Shown piece after piece: positions 34,638-44,208 of a stretch of DNA of 45,443 nucleotides (the stretch's first letter is position 1; every line of letters begins with the position of its first letter). The notes beneath the pieces are model-generated. The model saw nothing but the letters and a program-made list of their open reading frames with translations. It had not been told where the DNA came from and did no database searches. The position numbers and the translations under genes were made by a program. Source of the DNA: Acidobacteriota bacterium (GTDB lineage Bacteria > Acidobacteriota > Terriglobia > Bryobacterales > Bryobacteraceae); NCBI GenBank assembly GCA_003223115.1, contig QHXW01000115.1, forward strand, positions 1 through 45,443, written 5' to 3'.

Positions 34638-35978
34638 ATGGATACGCTGCTCAGCCGCTATCGCAATGTCACGGTCCTGCTGCTGGTGATCTTTGCTCAG
34701 CTCATTCTGCTGGCATACCAGGTCAAGAACGACAAGGATGTGCGTCTGATCCGCCTTTGGGCCGTAACTGCCGTAACGCCGCTGGCGCGTGGCATTGAGG
34801 GCGCGAGGGGAGGAACGGCCGGTCTTTTCCAGAACTATTTTCTGCTTCGCGATGCGCGCGCCGAAAACGAGCGCATCAAATCGGAACTCGGCCGGCTCAA
34901 GCTGGAAAACCAGTTCCTCAAGACCGAGTTGGCTACGGCGGATCGCGCCAAGGCGCTTTCGGCTTTTGTCGCACACACACCTTCAAAAATGCTGGCGGCG
35001 CGCATCATCGGCACCTCGACCGGTGCGTCCGGCAGTGCTGTATTCGTGGACCGTGGCTCCATCTCCGGGGTTGAAAAGGGCATGGCCGTGGTTACGCCGG
35101 ACGGTATTGTAGGCAAGGTGCTGGCTTCATATCCAACTGCCTCGCAGGTGCTGCTGGTCACCGATCCGAGTTTTGCGGCTGGCGTGATTTCGCAAAAGAA
35201 CCACGTCCGCGGTGTTTTGAAGGGGCTGGGCCATGGGAACTGCCGCGTGGATTACGTACAAACCGAAGAGAAAGTAGACAGCGGTGAGTGGTTCTACACT
35301 TCCGGTGATGACCGCATTTTTCCCAAAGGCATGCCGGCCGGCCAGGTAACCTCGACGCATCCCGCGAATCCGTATAAGGAGATTACAGTCGATCCGAGCG
35401 GCCTGGCGAGCGGTCTGGAAGAAGTACTGATCATTCTGGAGAGCGTCCACCAGGAAGTGCCGGATATCAAGACCGTGACCGCGGGGCCGATGTATGTGGC
35501 GCCAGTTCCTCCACCTGGCCCAGGCGATGGCCCGGTGATGGCGGGAGGAAGTCCCGCGATGGGTGCTGCGGGCGCGGGCAATACAGCGCGGATCGAAACT
35601 GATGCCGACCGTATCCACCAGCGCTATAAAGAAATCGGCGAGGCCGAGAATCATAAATTCGGTGAAGGACCGCCTGGTTCAAAGCCGCCGGACTTCAATG
35701 TGCAAGTGACCGCGGATGGCCGCGTGGTGCCGCCGGGATCCTCTGCCGCGCAAAAGGATGCGCCTGCTACAGCCCCTCCAAAATCCGCGGAATCAGCTAC
35801 TCAGAAACCTGGAGGAGCTTTAGCTGCGCCGCCGGTGCCAAACACGTCACGCCAGACCGGCGGTACTCCAACAGCGAAACCCAAGCCTCAAAACCCACCC
35901 CGCAGCGTGCCCCCGGCGCTCCATTCCCCTGCCCCCCAGTCGCAGCCTAAGACCGCGGGTGGCTCGCCGCCGCGATGA
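34638..35978 (+). CDS. mreC: Rod-shape-determining protein MreC
   Basis: A bitopic scaffold linking MreB to the periplasmic synthases. The start at 34638 gives MDTLLSRYRNVTVLLLVIFAQ with one membrane helix (about residues 10-28). A coiled coil (about 72-105, RAENERIKSELGRLKLENQFLK) and the MreC beta domains follow, with VFVDRGSISGVEKGMAVVTPDGIVGKV and VVLLVTDPSFAAGVI-type blocks, up to about residue 280. The last 165 residues are a Pro/Gly/Ala-rich disordered tail, longer than in E. coli. The total is 446 residues. Its stop overlaps the mreD start (ATGA). Confidence 0.92.
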   Translation: MDTLLSRYRNVTVLLLVIFAQLILLAYQVKNDKDVRLIRLWAVTAVTPLARGIEGARGGTAGLFQNYFLLRDARAENERIKSELGRLKLENQFLKTELATADRAKALSAFVAHTPSKMLAARIIGTSTGASGSAVFVDRGSISGVEKGMAVVTPDGIVGKVLASYPTASQVLLVTDPSFAAGVISQKNHVRGVLKGLGHGNCRVDYVQTEEKVDSGEWFYTSGDDRIFPKGMPAGQVTSTHPANPYKEITVDPSGLASGLEEVLIILESVHQEVPDIKTVTAGPMYVAPVPPPGPGDGPVMAGGSPAMGAAGAGNTARIETDADRIHQRYKEIGEAENHKFGEGPPGSKPPDFNVQVTADGRVVPPGSSAAQKDAPATAPPKSAESATQKPGGALAAPPVPNTSRQTGGTPTAKPKPQNPPRSVPPALHSPAPQSQPKTAGGSPPR

Positions 35979-36508
35979 GATACAGCGACGACAACATTCT
36001 GCTGCATACCCAGCGCGATACACAGATTTCGCGCTTCAAGGCATGGGTCTTGTTTTTCGTCCCGCTGGCGGCAATCCTGTTCCAGGTTTATGTTCCACTG
36101 TTTTTTCAGTTTCTGGCCTATCTCGAGCTACCACTTATTGTCACGGTTTACTTCGCACTGATGCGTCGCAGCCCGGTCGGCGGATTGCTCGTGGGAGCTT
36201 TCGTCGGGCTGGCGCAGGATTCGCTTTCGAAGAATCCGCTCGGCATGTTCGGAATTACCAAGACGATCATCGGTTACGTCGCGGCATCGGTTGGTTTGCG
36301 GCTGGATGTGGACCATCCGTTGATTCGTTTGATCCTGGGTTTTTTCTTTTACGTGTTTCATCAGTTCATTTTCTGGGCGCTGTCCCGGAGCCTGCTGGCG
36401 CAACAGGTCCCCTTCGAGACCCAGCGTACGCTGGTGCTGGCGTTGCTGAATGCCATCGTGGCAGTTTCGCTGTTTCATTTTTTAGACAAGCTGAAGGAAA
36501 GGTCATAA
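35975..36508 (+). CDS. mreD: Rod-shape-determining protein MreD
   Basis: A 177-residue integral membrane protein with about five helices. After a soluble N-terminus (about 1-22) come FFVPLAAILFQVYVPLFF, LPLIVTVYFALM, GGLLVGAFVGLAQDSLS (a loop typical of MreD), and later LILGFFFYVFHQFIFWAL. It works with MreC in the rod complex. It is coupled to mreC by a 4-base overlap; the 177 bases that follow to mrdA hold no gene. Confidence 0.88.
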   Translation: MRYSDDNILLHTQRDTQISRFKAWVLFFVPLAAILFQVYVPLFFQFLAYLELPLIVTVYFALMRRSPVGGLLVGAFVGLAQDSLSKNPLGMFGITKTIIGYVAASVGLRLDVDHPLIRLILGFFFYVFHQFIFWALSRSLLAQQVPFETQRTLVLALLNAIVAVSLFHFLDKLKERS

Positions 36509-36685
36509 GGGCCGGCTCCCAACCAGGCAGGCCTCGGATTAGTCATAAATGCAGTTTCAATATCCAGGGTGGCGAAGAAAAAGGACAGGTTTCATGAGCA
36601 AACCATGTCACATGGATTACTGCTCCCTTGAGGGTTTTTTTCCGATACACTGTAAGTAGAGGGAAATAGGTTCCAAGGCCTCCCT

Positions 36686-38752
36686 GTGACGCTCCTTCCG
36701 ATCGACTCAGATACCCAGTTAGGCCGTATTTCCGACAAACCGGGCCCCCGCGACGATCCAAAATTCGCGGCCGGCCGGGTGGCCTTTTTTCAGTACCTCA
36801 CGGTTGCCGTTTTTCTGTTTCTGATCACGGGTTTTTGGGACCTCCAGGTTAGTAACCCAGAGATTTACAACGAGTTAGCTGAGCGAAACCGAATCAAGGC
36901 ACTCCCCATCATTGCGCCGCGCGGCAAGATCCTGGACCGCGACGGCCGCGTGATTGTCGACAATCATCTCACCTGGAGCGTCATCCTTTCGCGCGAGAGT
37001 ATGAGGCCAGAGCACCTGGGGCCTATCGCGGAAGGTCTGCAACTGGATCGTGACGACCTGGTCCGGCTGGTGAACCGCTACCGGGGCCGGCCCAAGTACG
37101 AGCCCGTCATCATCAAGCAGGAGTTGACACCCTCCGACATTGCGTTCGTTGAATCGCATAAAGACCCGGAGTTTTTTCCGGAACTCGAGTTAATCCACGC
37201 CCAGCGCCGTCTCTACCCGGAGAGCGGGTTTAGCGCGCATGTCATAGGGTACACGGGCGAGATCAGCGAATCGGAACTGGATGTGGCGGAATTTGCCAGC
37301 TACGAGCCCGGCTCGGTCATCGGCAAGTTCGGCATCGAGCGGCAGTTCAACGACAGCTTGATGGGAGTGGATGGACAGCGGCAGGTGGTGGTGGACAATC
37401 GCGGCAGGGAGCGTCAGGTCATCGGGATCAAGGAAGCCATTCCAGGGAAGAATCTGCAGCTCACCATCGATCTGGATCTCCAGGTGGTGGCGGAGCTCGC
37501 GTTAGACGGCAGAAAAGGGGCGATTGTGGCCCTCAATCCGCGTAATGGCGAGGTGCTGGCCATAGCCAGCAGGCCGACATTCGATCCCAACAAATTCTCC
37601 GTGCGGATTAAGCCCGAGGACTGGAAACAGATTGTAGATAATCCCGACCATCCACTGCTGAACCGCGCGATTCAAGCCCAGTTCGCGCCGGGCTCCACGT
37701 TCAAACCGTTGATGGCGCTGGCTGGCCTCGAGAGCGGAGCCATTGATGATCAGTACGCTGTGCACTGCACAGGCGGCGCGACGTTCTACGGCCATTATCA
37801 TCACTGTTGGGTCAAGCACGGGCACGGCACCGTGGCGCTTCATTCAGCCATCGTGCATTCGTGCGATGTCTACTTCTACAACGTCGGCAACCGGCTGGGC
37901 ATCGATAAAATCGCGTATTTCGCCGAACAGGCCGGCTTTGGCCGCAAATCCGGGATTGACTTGCCGCATGAAGCCGACGGCCTGGTGCCATCGTCGGAGT
38001 GGAAGATCCGCAATTTCCGTCAAAAGTGGTATCCCGGCGAGACCATCTCGGTAGCCATCGGCCAGGGCGCTTTGACCGTGACGCCGGTCCAGTTGGCTCG
38101 AGCCGTCGGTGGCATCGCCATGGGCGGCATCTGGTATAAGCCACACCTGGTGAAGACCACCAAGCCCGATCCCCCTCATGTGCTGGCCCTCAATCAGGAA
38201 AATGTCGACAAAGTGATTTCGGGAATGTGCGGGGTGGTGAACGAGAGTGGAACCGGACTTCGCGCCAAGATTCCGGGCTATGAGATTTGCGGCAAAACGG
38301 GCTCCGCGCAGCTGGCATCGAACGAATTCATCAAGAAAGGCGGCAAAGCCCCCAAGGATAATGCCTGGTTTGTGGGTTTTTGGCCGCCGCACAATCCCGA
38401 AGTGGTGGTAGCTGCGCTCTACGAGGGCGGCGAGCACGGCCAGCTCGCAGCGCCGCTGGCGCGCGACGTCATCAAGTCCTATCTCGACAAGAAGGTGCGC
38501 TTGGGAAAGAGCGCGATGCTGGTGAGTAAAGCAGGAGGTGCGGGCGTGCGGGGACGCAGCGCCGCGCCGGGTGGGGCTGGTGTTGACGCATCGGGCGAGG
38601 CTGGCGGCGGTTCGCGAAGAGCCGCGCCTGTTCCGGCTAGTCCACAAAATCCGACATCCGGGAAAAGCTCGGCCGCGGAACCGGGTAATACCGATGTGGC
38701 CGGTTCGACCCGTCCGCGTGCCGCTACGTCCGGAGGCTCGGAGCAACCATGA
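36686..38752 (+). CDS. mrdA: Penicillin-binding protein 2 (peptidoglycan transpeptidase)
   Basis: The elongation-specific cross-linking enzyme of the rod complex. It is 688 residues from a GTG start. One membrane helix (about 34-52, FFQYLTVAVFLFLITGFWDL) is followed by the pedestal domain with APRGKILDRDGRVIVDN, then the transpeptidase: S-T-F-K near residue 336 (APGSTFK), S-C-D near 392 (the SxD form common in PBP2) and KTG near 537 (CGKTGSAQ). The last 80 or so residues form a Gly/Ala/Ser-rich disordered tail that is not part of the fold. It overlaps rodA by 4 bases (ATGA), consistent with a fixed 1:1 complex. Confidence 0.95.
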   Translation: MTLLPIDSDTQLGRISDKPGPRDDPKFAAGRVAFFQYLTVAVFLFLITGFWDLQVSNPEIYNELAERNRIKALPIIAPRGKILDRDGRVIVDNHLTWSVILSRESMRPEHLGPIAEGLQLDRDDLVRLVNRYRGRPKYEPVIIKQELTPSDIAFVESHKDPEFFPELELIHAQRRLYPESGFSAHVIGYTGEISESELDVAEFASYEPGSVIGKFGIERQFNDSLMGVDGQRQVVVDNRGRERQVIGIKEAIPGKNLQLTIDLDLQVVAELALDGRKGAIVALNPRNGEVLAIASRPTFDPNKFSVRIKPEDWKQIVDNPDHPLLNRAIQAQFAPGSTFKPLMALAGLESGAIDDQYAVHCTGGATFYGHYHHCWVKHGHGTVALHSAIVHSCDVYFYNVGNRLGIDKIAYFAEQAGFGRKSGIDLPHEADGLVPSSEWKIRNFRQKWYPGETISVAIGQGALTVTPVQLARAVGGIAMGGIWYKPHLVKTTKPDPPHVLALNQENVDKVISGMCGVVNESGTGLRAKIPGYEICGKTGSAQLASNEFIKKGGKAPKDNAWFVGFWPPHNPEVVVAALYEGGEHGQLAAPLARDVIKSYLDKKVRLGKSAMLVSKAGGAGVRGRSAAPGGAGVDASGEAGGGSRRAAPVPASPQNPTSGKSSAAEPGNTDVAGSTRPRAATSGGSEQP

Positions 38753-39840
38753 GCGGCTACCTTTCCGTACGTGACATCGACTGGGGTATGGTTTTCATTT
38801 CGATCCTGATTTGCGCCCTGGGTGTGGTTCAGATTTTCAGCGCAACTCACGGCACCATCTGGGAGGATGCCTGGTGGAAGCAGATCATCTGGGTAGCCGG
38901 CGGGCTGCTGTTGATGTGGATCACGGCTCAAATCGATTACCACAGTCTCATGACGCACGTTACATTGTTGTACGTGCTCTCGGTGGTGCTGCTGACGGCG
39001 GTCCTGCTGGTGGGCAAGCAGGCCTTCGGTTCGACGCGCTGGATTCCACTCGCGCCGGGCTTTCACTTGCAGGTGTCGGAATTCGTTAAACTGGTGATAA
39101 TATTGTTGGTAGCTCGCTTCATGGCGGAGTTGCGCAGCGAGACTCTCGAGGCTCGAGACGTGCTGAAAGTCGGAGCCCTGATTGTGGTTCCGATGCTGTT
39201 GGTCATCAAGGAGCCGGACTTGGGAACGGCCCTGACTTATCTCCCGATTCTGGCAGTCGGAGCATTTCTGGCGGGCTTGAACTGGCGGTATCTGATTGCG
39301 ACTGCCATCATCGTAGTCCTGGTGGTGCCGGTTGGAATCCATTTCCTCCAGCCTTATCAGAAGGCCCGTTTAGTCAGTTTTCTGGATCCCGACCGCGATC
39401 CTCGGGGTACCGGGTATCAGGTGATCCAGTCCAAGATCGCGGTAGGCGCGGGAGGCATGTGGGGCAAAGGAGTGACTAAGGGATCACAGACACAATTGCG
39501 GTTTCTCCCCGTGCCACACACCGATTTTATTTTTTCGGCATTTGCCGAGGAACACGGTTTTGCGGGTGTTGTTGTGGTGCTGGCGCTGTATTTCATGTTG
39601 CTGATGCAAATTGTGAAAAACGCTCAAACAGCTCCGGACAGTGCCGGGATGTATATCTGCATGGGCGTGGGGGCATTAATGCTGTTCCACGTTCTGGTGA
39701 ATGTGGGGATGGTCGTGGGCCGTATGCCGGTGACCGGGATCCCCTTGCCGTTGATGAGCGCCGGCGGTTCCAGCATGTTGTCCATTTTCCTGATGCTGGG
39801 CCTGGTGAATAACGTTCGCTTGCGGCGTTTCGTGAATTGA
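38749..39840 (+). CDS. rodA: Peptidoglycan glycosyltransferase RodA
   Basis: A SEDS-family polymerase that extends glycan strands together with PBP2. It is 363 residues with about ten membrane helices. Family marks are FGSTRWIPL, GFHLQVSEFVKL, IKEPDLGTAL with the conserved Glu/Asp, GYQVIQSKIAVGAGGMWGKG, FLPVPHTDFIFSAFAEEHGF, and a late GRMPVTGIPLPLMSAGGSSML. Translationally coupled to mrdA. Confidence 0.95.
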   Translation: MSGYLSVRDIDWGMVFISILICALGVVQIFSATHGTIWEDAWWKQIIWVAGGLLLMWITAQIDYHSLMTHVTLLYVLSVVLLTAVLLVGKQAFGSTRWIPLAPGFHLQVSEFVKLVIILLVARFMAELRSETLEARDVLKVGALIVVPMLLVIKEPDLGTALTYLPILAVGAFLAGLNWRYLIATAIIVVLVVPVGIHFLQPYQKARLVSFLDPDRDPRGTGYQVIQSKIAVGAGGMWGKGVTKGSQTQLRFLPVPHTDFIFSAFAEEHGFAGVVVVLALYFMLLMQIVKNAQTAPDSAGMYICMGVGALMLFHVLVNVGMVVGRMPVTGIPLPLMSAGGSSMLSIFLMLGLVNNVRLRRFVN

Positions 39841-40211
39841 AGCATTGGCGGCCCCGTCCACGTGACCAGGGCCGGACCGGTTGAGTTGTAATCAGAAAGG
39901 AAAAGGTTGAGGACGGCTGGGCCGTCCGGAAAAATTTGTTGGGGATCTGCGGAACTCCCGAACGCGTGGCATTGAGTTGAGCGCGTTTGCAATGAGGAGC
40001 GGGTTCCCCGGCCGCCAGACGGTGTTGAGAGCAGGTCACTCCATCGCCGGGCGCGCGTGAGCTTCCAGATTTTGTTGTTGGCCGAGTAGACGGTTTGCCG
40101 TTGGCGTTCAGAGCGCGGGCCGACCGTTGACGCCAAGCTGAAACCCACGCCGGGGGTCCATGTTCCTCCCGGTTCCGAGAGATGGATTCGGAACCCCAAC
40201 GGAGGAATTGA
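39841..40211 (+). promoter_or_regulatory. 371-base structured leader of the RNase E/G gene
   Basis: Gene-free and GC-rich, with several stems on the plus strand: GGACGGC-TGG-GCCGTCC (39911-39927), TTGGCGT paired with ACGCCAA around 40103-40134, and GGTTCCGA/TCGGAACC (40171-40195) ending 5 bases before the GGAGGA Shine-Dalgarno. No ORF with coding character was seen. The length and the position recall the long self-cleaved rne leader of E. coli. Confidence 0.45.
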
Positions 40212-42794
40212 ATGTCGAAAGAATTAGTGGTTTGCGCCACACGCCACGAAACCAGAGTGGCCGTGTTGGAAGACGATCAGTTAGTCGAAATCTATTTTCA
40301 GCGCGAGAAAGAATACTCCCTGGCGGGGAGCATCCATAAGGGTCGTGTGACCCGCGTCCTGCCTGGCATGCAATCGGCCTTCGTGGATATCGGTCTCGAT
40401 CGCGACGCGTTTCTTTACGTTTCAGACTTTTTCGAAGACAACGAAGAGTACGACAAGATTGTCACGAGCGTGGAAGAGAAAGTTCTGCGCATGGAGAAGG
40501 GAACGGCGGTACCGGCTCTAGAGCCCGCTGCGGCGCCGCCGGAGGCATCCGCGCCAAGCTCCTCTTCGCCCACGACTGAACCCGACGCGCCCATGCCCGA
40601 GGCACTTCCAGCGGCTCCAGCAGCGTCACCGCAGGTAGCGAATGGGCAGGCTGCTCCCGCGCCCTCGGCCGAAGGCCACGATAATCGTGACCGTCAAGGG
40701 CGCAGACCGCGACGACGGCGTCCGCGGGGCCGCGGGCTCCCCGAGTCCAAGTTCTATTCGGCGCGAACGCATCCGGAGCCCCAACCCGCTCAGGCGGCTG
40801 CATCCGAAGATAACGAAGGCGAGTTCCCGGTGCTCCCCGGTGAGTCGCTGGCCAAGTATGGCATCCGGCGTTCTGAATCACGGGGCGGCGGTGCGGGGCA
40901 AGAACACTCCAGCGAATCGTCTGAAGACGAAGGGCAGGCGCGGGCAACGACCGGGCCAGGCGAAAGCGACGATCACGGCGAACCCGAATCGCGCCACGAA
41001 ACCTTAGCAAGCCGGGAGCCCGCTGGTGCTGGCTGGGATCGCCCGGAAAGACGTGAAGAGGAACCGCGCGAATCTGAGAACTTCGGTACCGAAATTACCG
41101 GCAGATCTACTCATCCCAGTCCCTTAAGTTCGAGCGCGTCTTTCACCGCGGACGAGAGTGCAGAACCCGACGTGCCGCGTTCGTGGGAAACCAAGGCAGA
41201 CGCCGAGCCAGGCCCGAAAGCCGGTTTTCGCGATGAAGAAGACCAGGACCAGCAGGGGGGAACGGCGGTCTCGTCTGCTTCGGACACGACATCGACTAAC
41301 GAAAGTGGAAGTGGAACTTCAGTGGCTGCCGGTGACGAGGGCGCCAGCGCGCAGTCCTCTGTTGAAGACCCGAGCGTAGATCCTGCTCGCACTCCAAGCA
41401 GCCTGACCGCGACTCTGCGCGAACAGGGACCGCGGTATCTGCATCGCATGTCGCGACGGATGCGGCGTAAAATGCGTGGCGGCAGTGGTCCTGCTCCAGA
41501 GGCCCACACCGCTCCACCCGTCCGCGAAGCAAGAGCGCCCGAGCCCCGGTCCGAACCGAAAGTGGAAGGAGCGCGGCGGGAGCGCACGGGGCCGCCATCG
41601 ATTTCCGATCTCCTGCGCGAGGGGCAGGAAATCATCGTTCAGATCGCAAAAGAGCCACTGGGCCAGAAGGGCGCGCGCATCACGTCGCACATCGCCTTGC
41701 CGGGCCGTTTTCTGGTTTATATGCCGACGGTGGACCACATCGGCGTCTCGCGCAAGATTCCAAGTGATGACGAGCGGCTCCGGCTCAAGCGCATCCTGCA
41801 GCAGCACCGCGCTGGAATCCCCGGGGGGTACATTGTGCGTACAGCCGGCGAGGGCCGCAGTGAAGAAGAGCTGCACGCCGACATGATGTTTCTGTACAAC
41901 ATGTGGATGGACCTTCGTCAGAAGGCGGAAAAGAGATCCGCGCCGGCTTTAGTGCATCACGATCTCGACGTGGTGCAGCGGATCATGCGCGACCAGCTCA
42001 CCTCGGCGTTCAAAACCATTTGGGTGGACAGCGAGGAAATCTATGAGAATGTGTTGAGCTTCGTGCAGCGCTTTCAGCCGGCTCTGGTGGGCCGGGTTAA
42101 ACTCTACACCCGCACCACGCCCATTTTCGAAGAATTCGGCGTGACGCAGGAGATTGAACAGGCGCTTCGGCCGAAAGTCTGGTTGAAGTCCGGCGGCTAC
42201 ATTGTCATCAACCAAACCGAAGCGCTGGTGGCCGTTGATGTCAACACGGGCAAGTACGTGGGTAAGTCCAACCGCCTCGAAGACACCATCGTCAAAACCA
42301 ATACCGACGCGATCAAGGAAATCGTGCGGCAAATCCGGCTGCGCGATCTGGGCGGCATCATTGTGGTTGATTTCATCGATATGGACGAGCGGAAAAATCG
42401 TCAGAAGGTGATGCAAGCTCTCGAAGATGCCATGCGCAGCGACCGCGCTCCATATAAGATTCTGCAATTCAATGATTTCGGGCTTGTAGCCATCACCAGA
42501 AAACGCGTGAAGCAGAGCCTAGAGCGCGCGCTGTGCGCACCCTGCCCGTACTGCGAGGCCGCTGGTTACGTGAAGAGCGTGCAGACGGTGATCGGCGAGA
42601 TTCTGGAAGAAGCACAAAAAATGGCGGGTGTTCTGGATAAGGGCGACGTAACCCTGCGTGTGAATCCAGAGATTGCCAAGGTTCTCAAGTCGAACAAGAC
42701 CGATCATCTGCAGGAACTGGAAGAAGTTCTGGGCCGCAACGTCATGGTAAAAAGCGATCCCATGATGCACCAGGAAAAATTCGACTTGGCGTAG
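40212..42794 (+). CDS. rng: RNase E/G-family endoribonuclease with a split S1 domain
   Basis: Cuts single-stranded RNA in mRNA turnover and rRNA maturation. It is 860 residues. The S1 domain begins at about 38 (GSIHKGRVTRVLPGMQSAFVDIG and FLYVSDF), breaks off near 96, and resumes near 462 with ISDLLREGQEIIVQI. In between are about 370 disordered residues, with an Arg-rich patch (RRPRRRRPRGRG) and a short GEFPVLPGESLAKYG motif. The 5'-sensor, RNase H-like and DNase-I-like parts follow: VAVDVNTGKYVGK (Asp near 676) and IIVVDFIDMDERKNR (Asp near 721) bind the catalytic metal. A CxxC zinc-link (APCPYC near 778) comes next. A GGAGGA Shine-Dalgarno supports the start. rng or rne could both be used as a name. 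Confidence 0.92.
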   Translation: MSKELVVCATRHETRVAVLEDDQLVEIYFQREKEYSLAGSIHKGRVTRVLPGMQSAFVDIGLDRDAFLYVSDFFEDNEEYDKIVTSVEEKVLRMEKGTAVPALEPAAAPPEASAPSSSSPTTEPDAPMPEALPAAPAASPQVANGQAAPAPSAEGHDNRDRQGRRPRRRRPRGRGLPESKFYSARTHPEPQPAQAAASEDNEGEFPVLPGESLAKYGIRRSESRGGGAGQEHSSESSEDEGQARATTGPGESDDHGEPESRHETLASREPAGAGWDRPERREEEPRESENFGTEITGRSTHPSPLSSSASFTADESAEPDVPRSWETKADAEPGPKAGFRDEEDQDQQGGTAVSSASDTTSTNESGSGTSVAAGDEGASAQSSVEDPSVDPARTPSSLTATLREQGPRYLHRMSRRMRRKMRGGSGPAPEAHTAPPVREARAPEPRSEPKVEGARRERTGPPSISDLLREGQEIIVQIAKEPLGQKGARITSHIALPGRFLVYMPTVDHIGVSRKIPSDDERLRLKRILQQHRAGIPGGYIVRTAGEGRSEEELHADMMFLYNMWMDLRQKAEKRSAPALVHHDLDVVQRIMRDQLTSAFKTIWVDSEEIYENVLSFVQRFQPALVGRVKLYTRTTPIFEEFGVTQEIEQALRPKVWLKSGGYIVINQTEALVAVDVNTGKYVGKSNRLEDTIVKTNTDAIKEIVRQIRLRDLGGIIVVDFIDMDERKNRQKVMQALEDAMRSDRAPYKILQFNDFGLVAITRKRVKQSLERALCAPCPYCEAAGYVKSVQTVIGEILEEAQKMAGVLDKGDVTLRVNPEIAKVLKSNKTDHLQELEEVLGRNVMVKSDPMMHQEKFDLA

Positions 42795-42890
42795 GCGCGC
42801 TCGAGCTCGAGCAGAATAAACGATTGCATCGCCCGGGCGCGTGCCGAGGCGCCCTAGAACCACGTCCCTGCCCCACTCTGCCCCACTTGC

Positions 42891-42918
42891 TTGACAATCC
42901 CCTATTGGCCGATATATT
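42891..42918 (+). promoter_or_regulatory. Sigma-70-type promoter of the sulfurtransferase gene
   Basis: A perfect -35 TTGACA (42891-42896), 16-base spacer and -10 TATATT (42913-42918). Transcription would start about 30 bases before the ATG at 42956, leaving room for the AGGAGAT Shine-Dalgarno. Confidence 0.7.
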
Positions 42919-42955
42919 TAAGGTAGATTAATTTCCCACAGGAGATAGAGAAGCC

Positions 42956-43819
42956 ATGGCAAACTATGCTCACCCGGACACTCTCGTTTCGACCGATTGG
43001 GTTGCGCAGCACGCCAATGATCCGAATGTGCGCGTCGTGGAAGTGGATGTCGACACCAAAGCATACGATGAAGGACACGTCCCGGGCGCACTCGGTTGGG
43101 CGTGGAATTCGCAACTCTGCGACACCGTGCGGCGGGACATTCTTCCGAAAGCTCAATTCGAAGAGTTGATGGCATCGTCCGGCATCAAAAATGACACCAA
43201 CGTTGTGATCTACGGGGACAACAACAACTGGTTCGCGGCCTGGGCGCTCTGGCAAATGAAAATCTACGGGCACAAAGACGTACGCCTGATGAACGGCGGC
43301 CGTAAGAAATGGTTGGCTGAGGGACGCGAACTGTCGAAGGACGCGCCCAAGGTTTCCCCAAGTACTTACAAAGCGGCAGGCGCGGATAATGCACTACGCG
43401 CATTTTTGCCACAGGTGCAGGCGGCGCTGGCGGCGAAGAATACCGGGATGGTGGATGTGCGCAGCCCGCAGGAATTCACGGGCGAAATTCTGGCGCCTCC
43501 GGGACTGCCGGAAACCTGCCAGCGCGGCGGTCATATTCCAGGAGCCCGCAACATTCCCTGGGGCAAAGCCTGCAACGATGACGGCACCTTCAAATCCTAC
43601 GACGAGCTGAAATCGCTCTATGGCGGCGAAGGCATCGACGGCTCGAAGCCCGTGATCGCGTACTGCCGCATCGGCGAACGCTCGAGCCACACCTGGTTCG
43701 TGCTGAAGTACCTGCTGGGTTTCGACAAAGTCACCAATTACGACGGATCCTGGACAGAGTGGGGGAACCTGGTAGGCGCGCCGGTCGAAAAAGGGGCGGC
43801 TGCCAAGGCGGGGGCTTGA
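42956..43819 (+). CDS. Thiosulfate/3-mercaptopyruvate sulfurtransferase (two rhodanese domains)
   Basis: Transfers sulfane sulfur from thiosulfate or mercaptopyruvate to an acceptor. It is 287 residues with two rhodanese domains: an inactive N-terminal one (about 8-130, with DEGHVPGALGW and GGRKKWLAEG) and a catalytic C-terminal one (about 150-280). The active-site loop is YCRIGERSSHTW with the nucleophilic Cys. The CRxGxRS loop favours thiosulfate sulfurtransferase of the CysA/SseC-like type; E. coli SseA has CGSGVT. It has its own strong promoter. Confidence 0.92.
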   Translation: MANYAHPDTLVSTDWVAQHANDPNVRVVEVDVDTKAYDEGHVPGALGWAWNSQLCDTVRRDILPKAQFEELMASSGIKNDTNVVIYGDNNNWFAAWALWQMKIYGHKDVRLMNGGRKKWLAEGRELSKDAPKVSPSTYKAAGADNALRAFLPQVQAALAAKNTGMVDVRSPQEFTGEILAPPGLPETCQRGGHIPGARNIPWGKACNDDGTFKSYDELKSLYGGEGIDGSKPVIAYCRIGERSSHTWFVLKYLLGFDKVTNYDGSWTEWGNLVGAPVEKGAAAKAGA

Positions 43820-43821
43820 TC

Positions 43822-44043
43822 GTGAAAGTCGAAGAGTATCAGGAACGCAAAGTCGAGGTCGGGGGCTGGCCTGTGAATCTCACAAGTTACCTTCTCGATG
43901 GCGTCTATCACTGCAAGGCGGACAACGTTTCACCAGGCGCAGCTCTCGCCCGAACCACGGGCGCCACGCGCGAAGAGGCGGAGAAGAAGGCGCTGGAAAG
44001 GGCCGCGCACATGCTGAGACGCACACGCGTGAATCAGGTATAA
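43822..44043 (+). CDS. Small hypothetical protein
   Basis: A 73-residue protein from a GTG three bases after the sulfurtransferase stop. The open frame runs further upstream inside that gene, which is not supported. Sequence KVEEYQERKVEVGGWPVNLTSYLLDG followed by YHCKADNVSPGAALARTTGATREEAEKKALERAA suggests a small alpha/beta domain with a C-terminal helix, somewhat like a double-stranded-RNA-binding or HicB-like fold, but I recognise no named family. Tight spacing implies co-transcription with the sulfurtransferase. Confidence 0.6.
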   Translation: MKVEEYQERKVEVGGWPVNLTSYLLDGVYHCKADNVSPGAALARTTGATREEAEKKALERAAHMLRRTRVNQV

Positions 44044-44208
44044 CCGGGCGGCAGAAGATTGGGTGCAGCCCAAGGTTTATATGGACAAAGGACGCCATCC
44101 GCAAGTGGTGCGGACTTGGCTTGTGGAACGAATCAAGCAGCGGGGCCAGGCGGCGGGCAGGCGACATCCATCTCTTGGCCGGGGACTGCGGGGAAAGTTC
44201 GAAGCGAA

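Noticed and set aside
42835-42854. Hairpin GGGCGC/GCGCCC after the RNase E/G gene as terminator
   Set aside because: Only a 6-bp stem and no T-tract.
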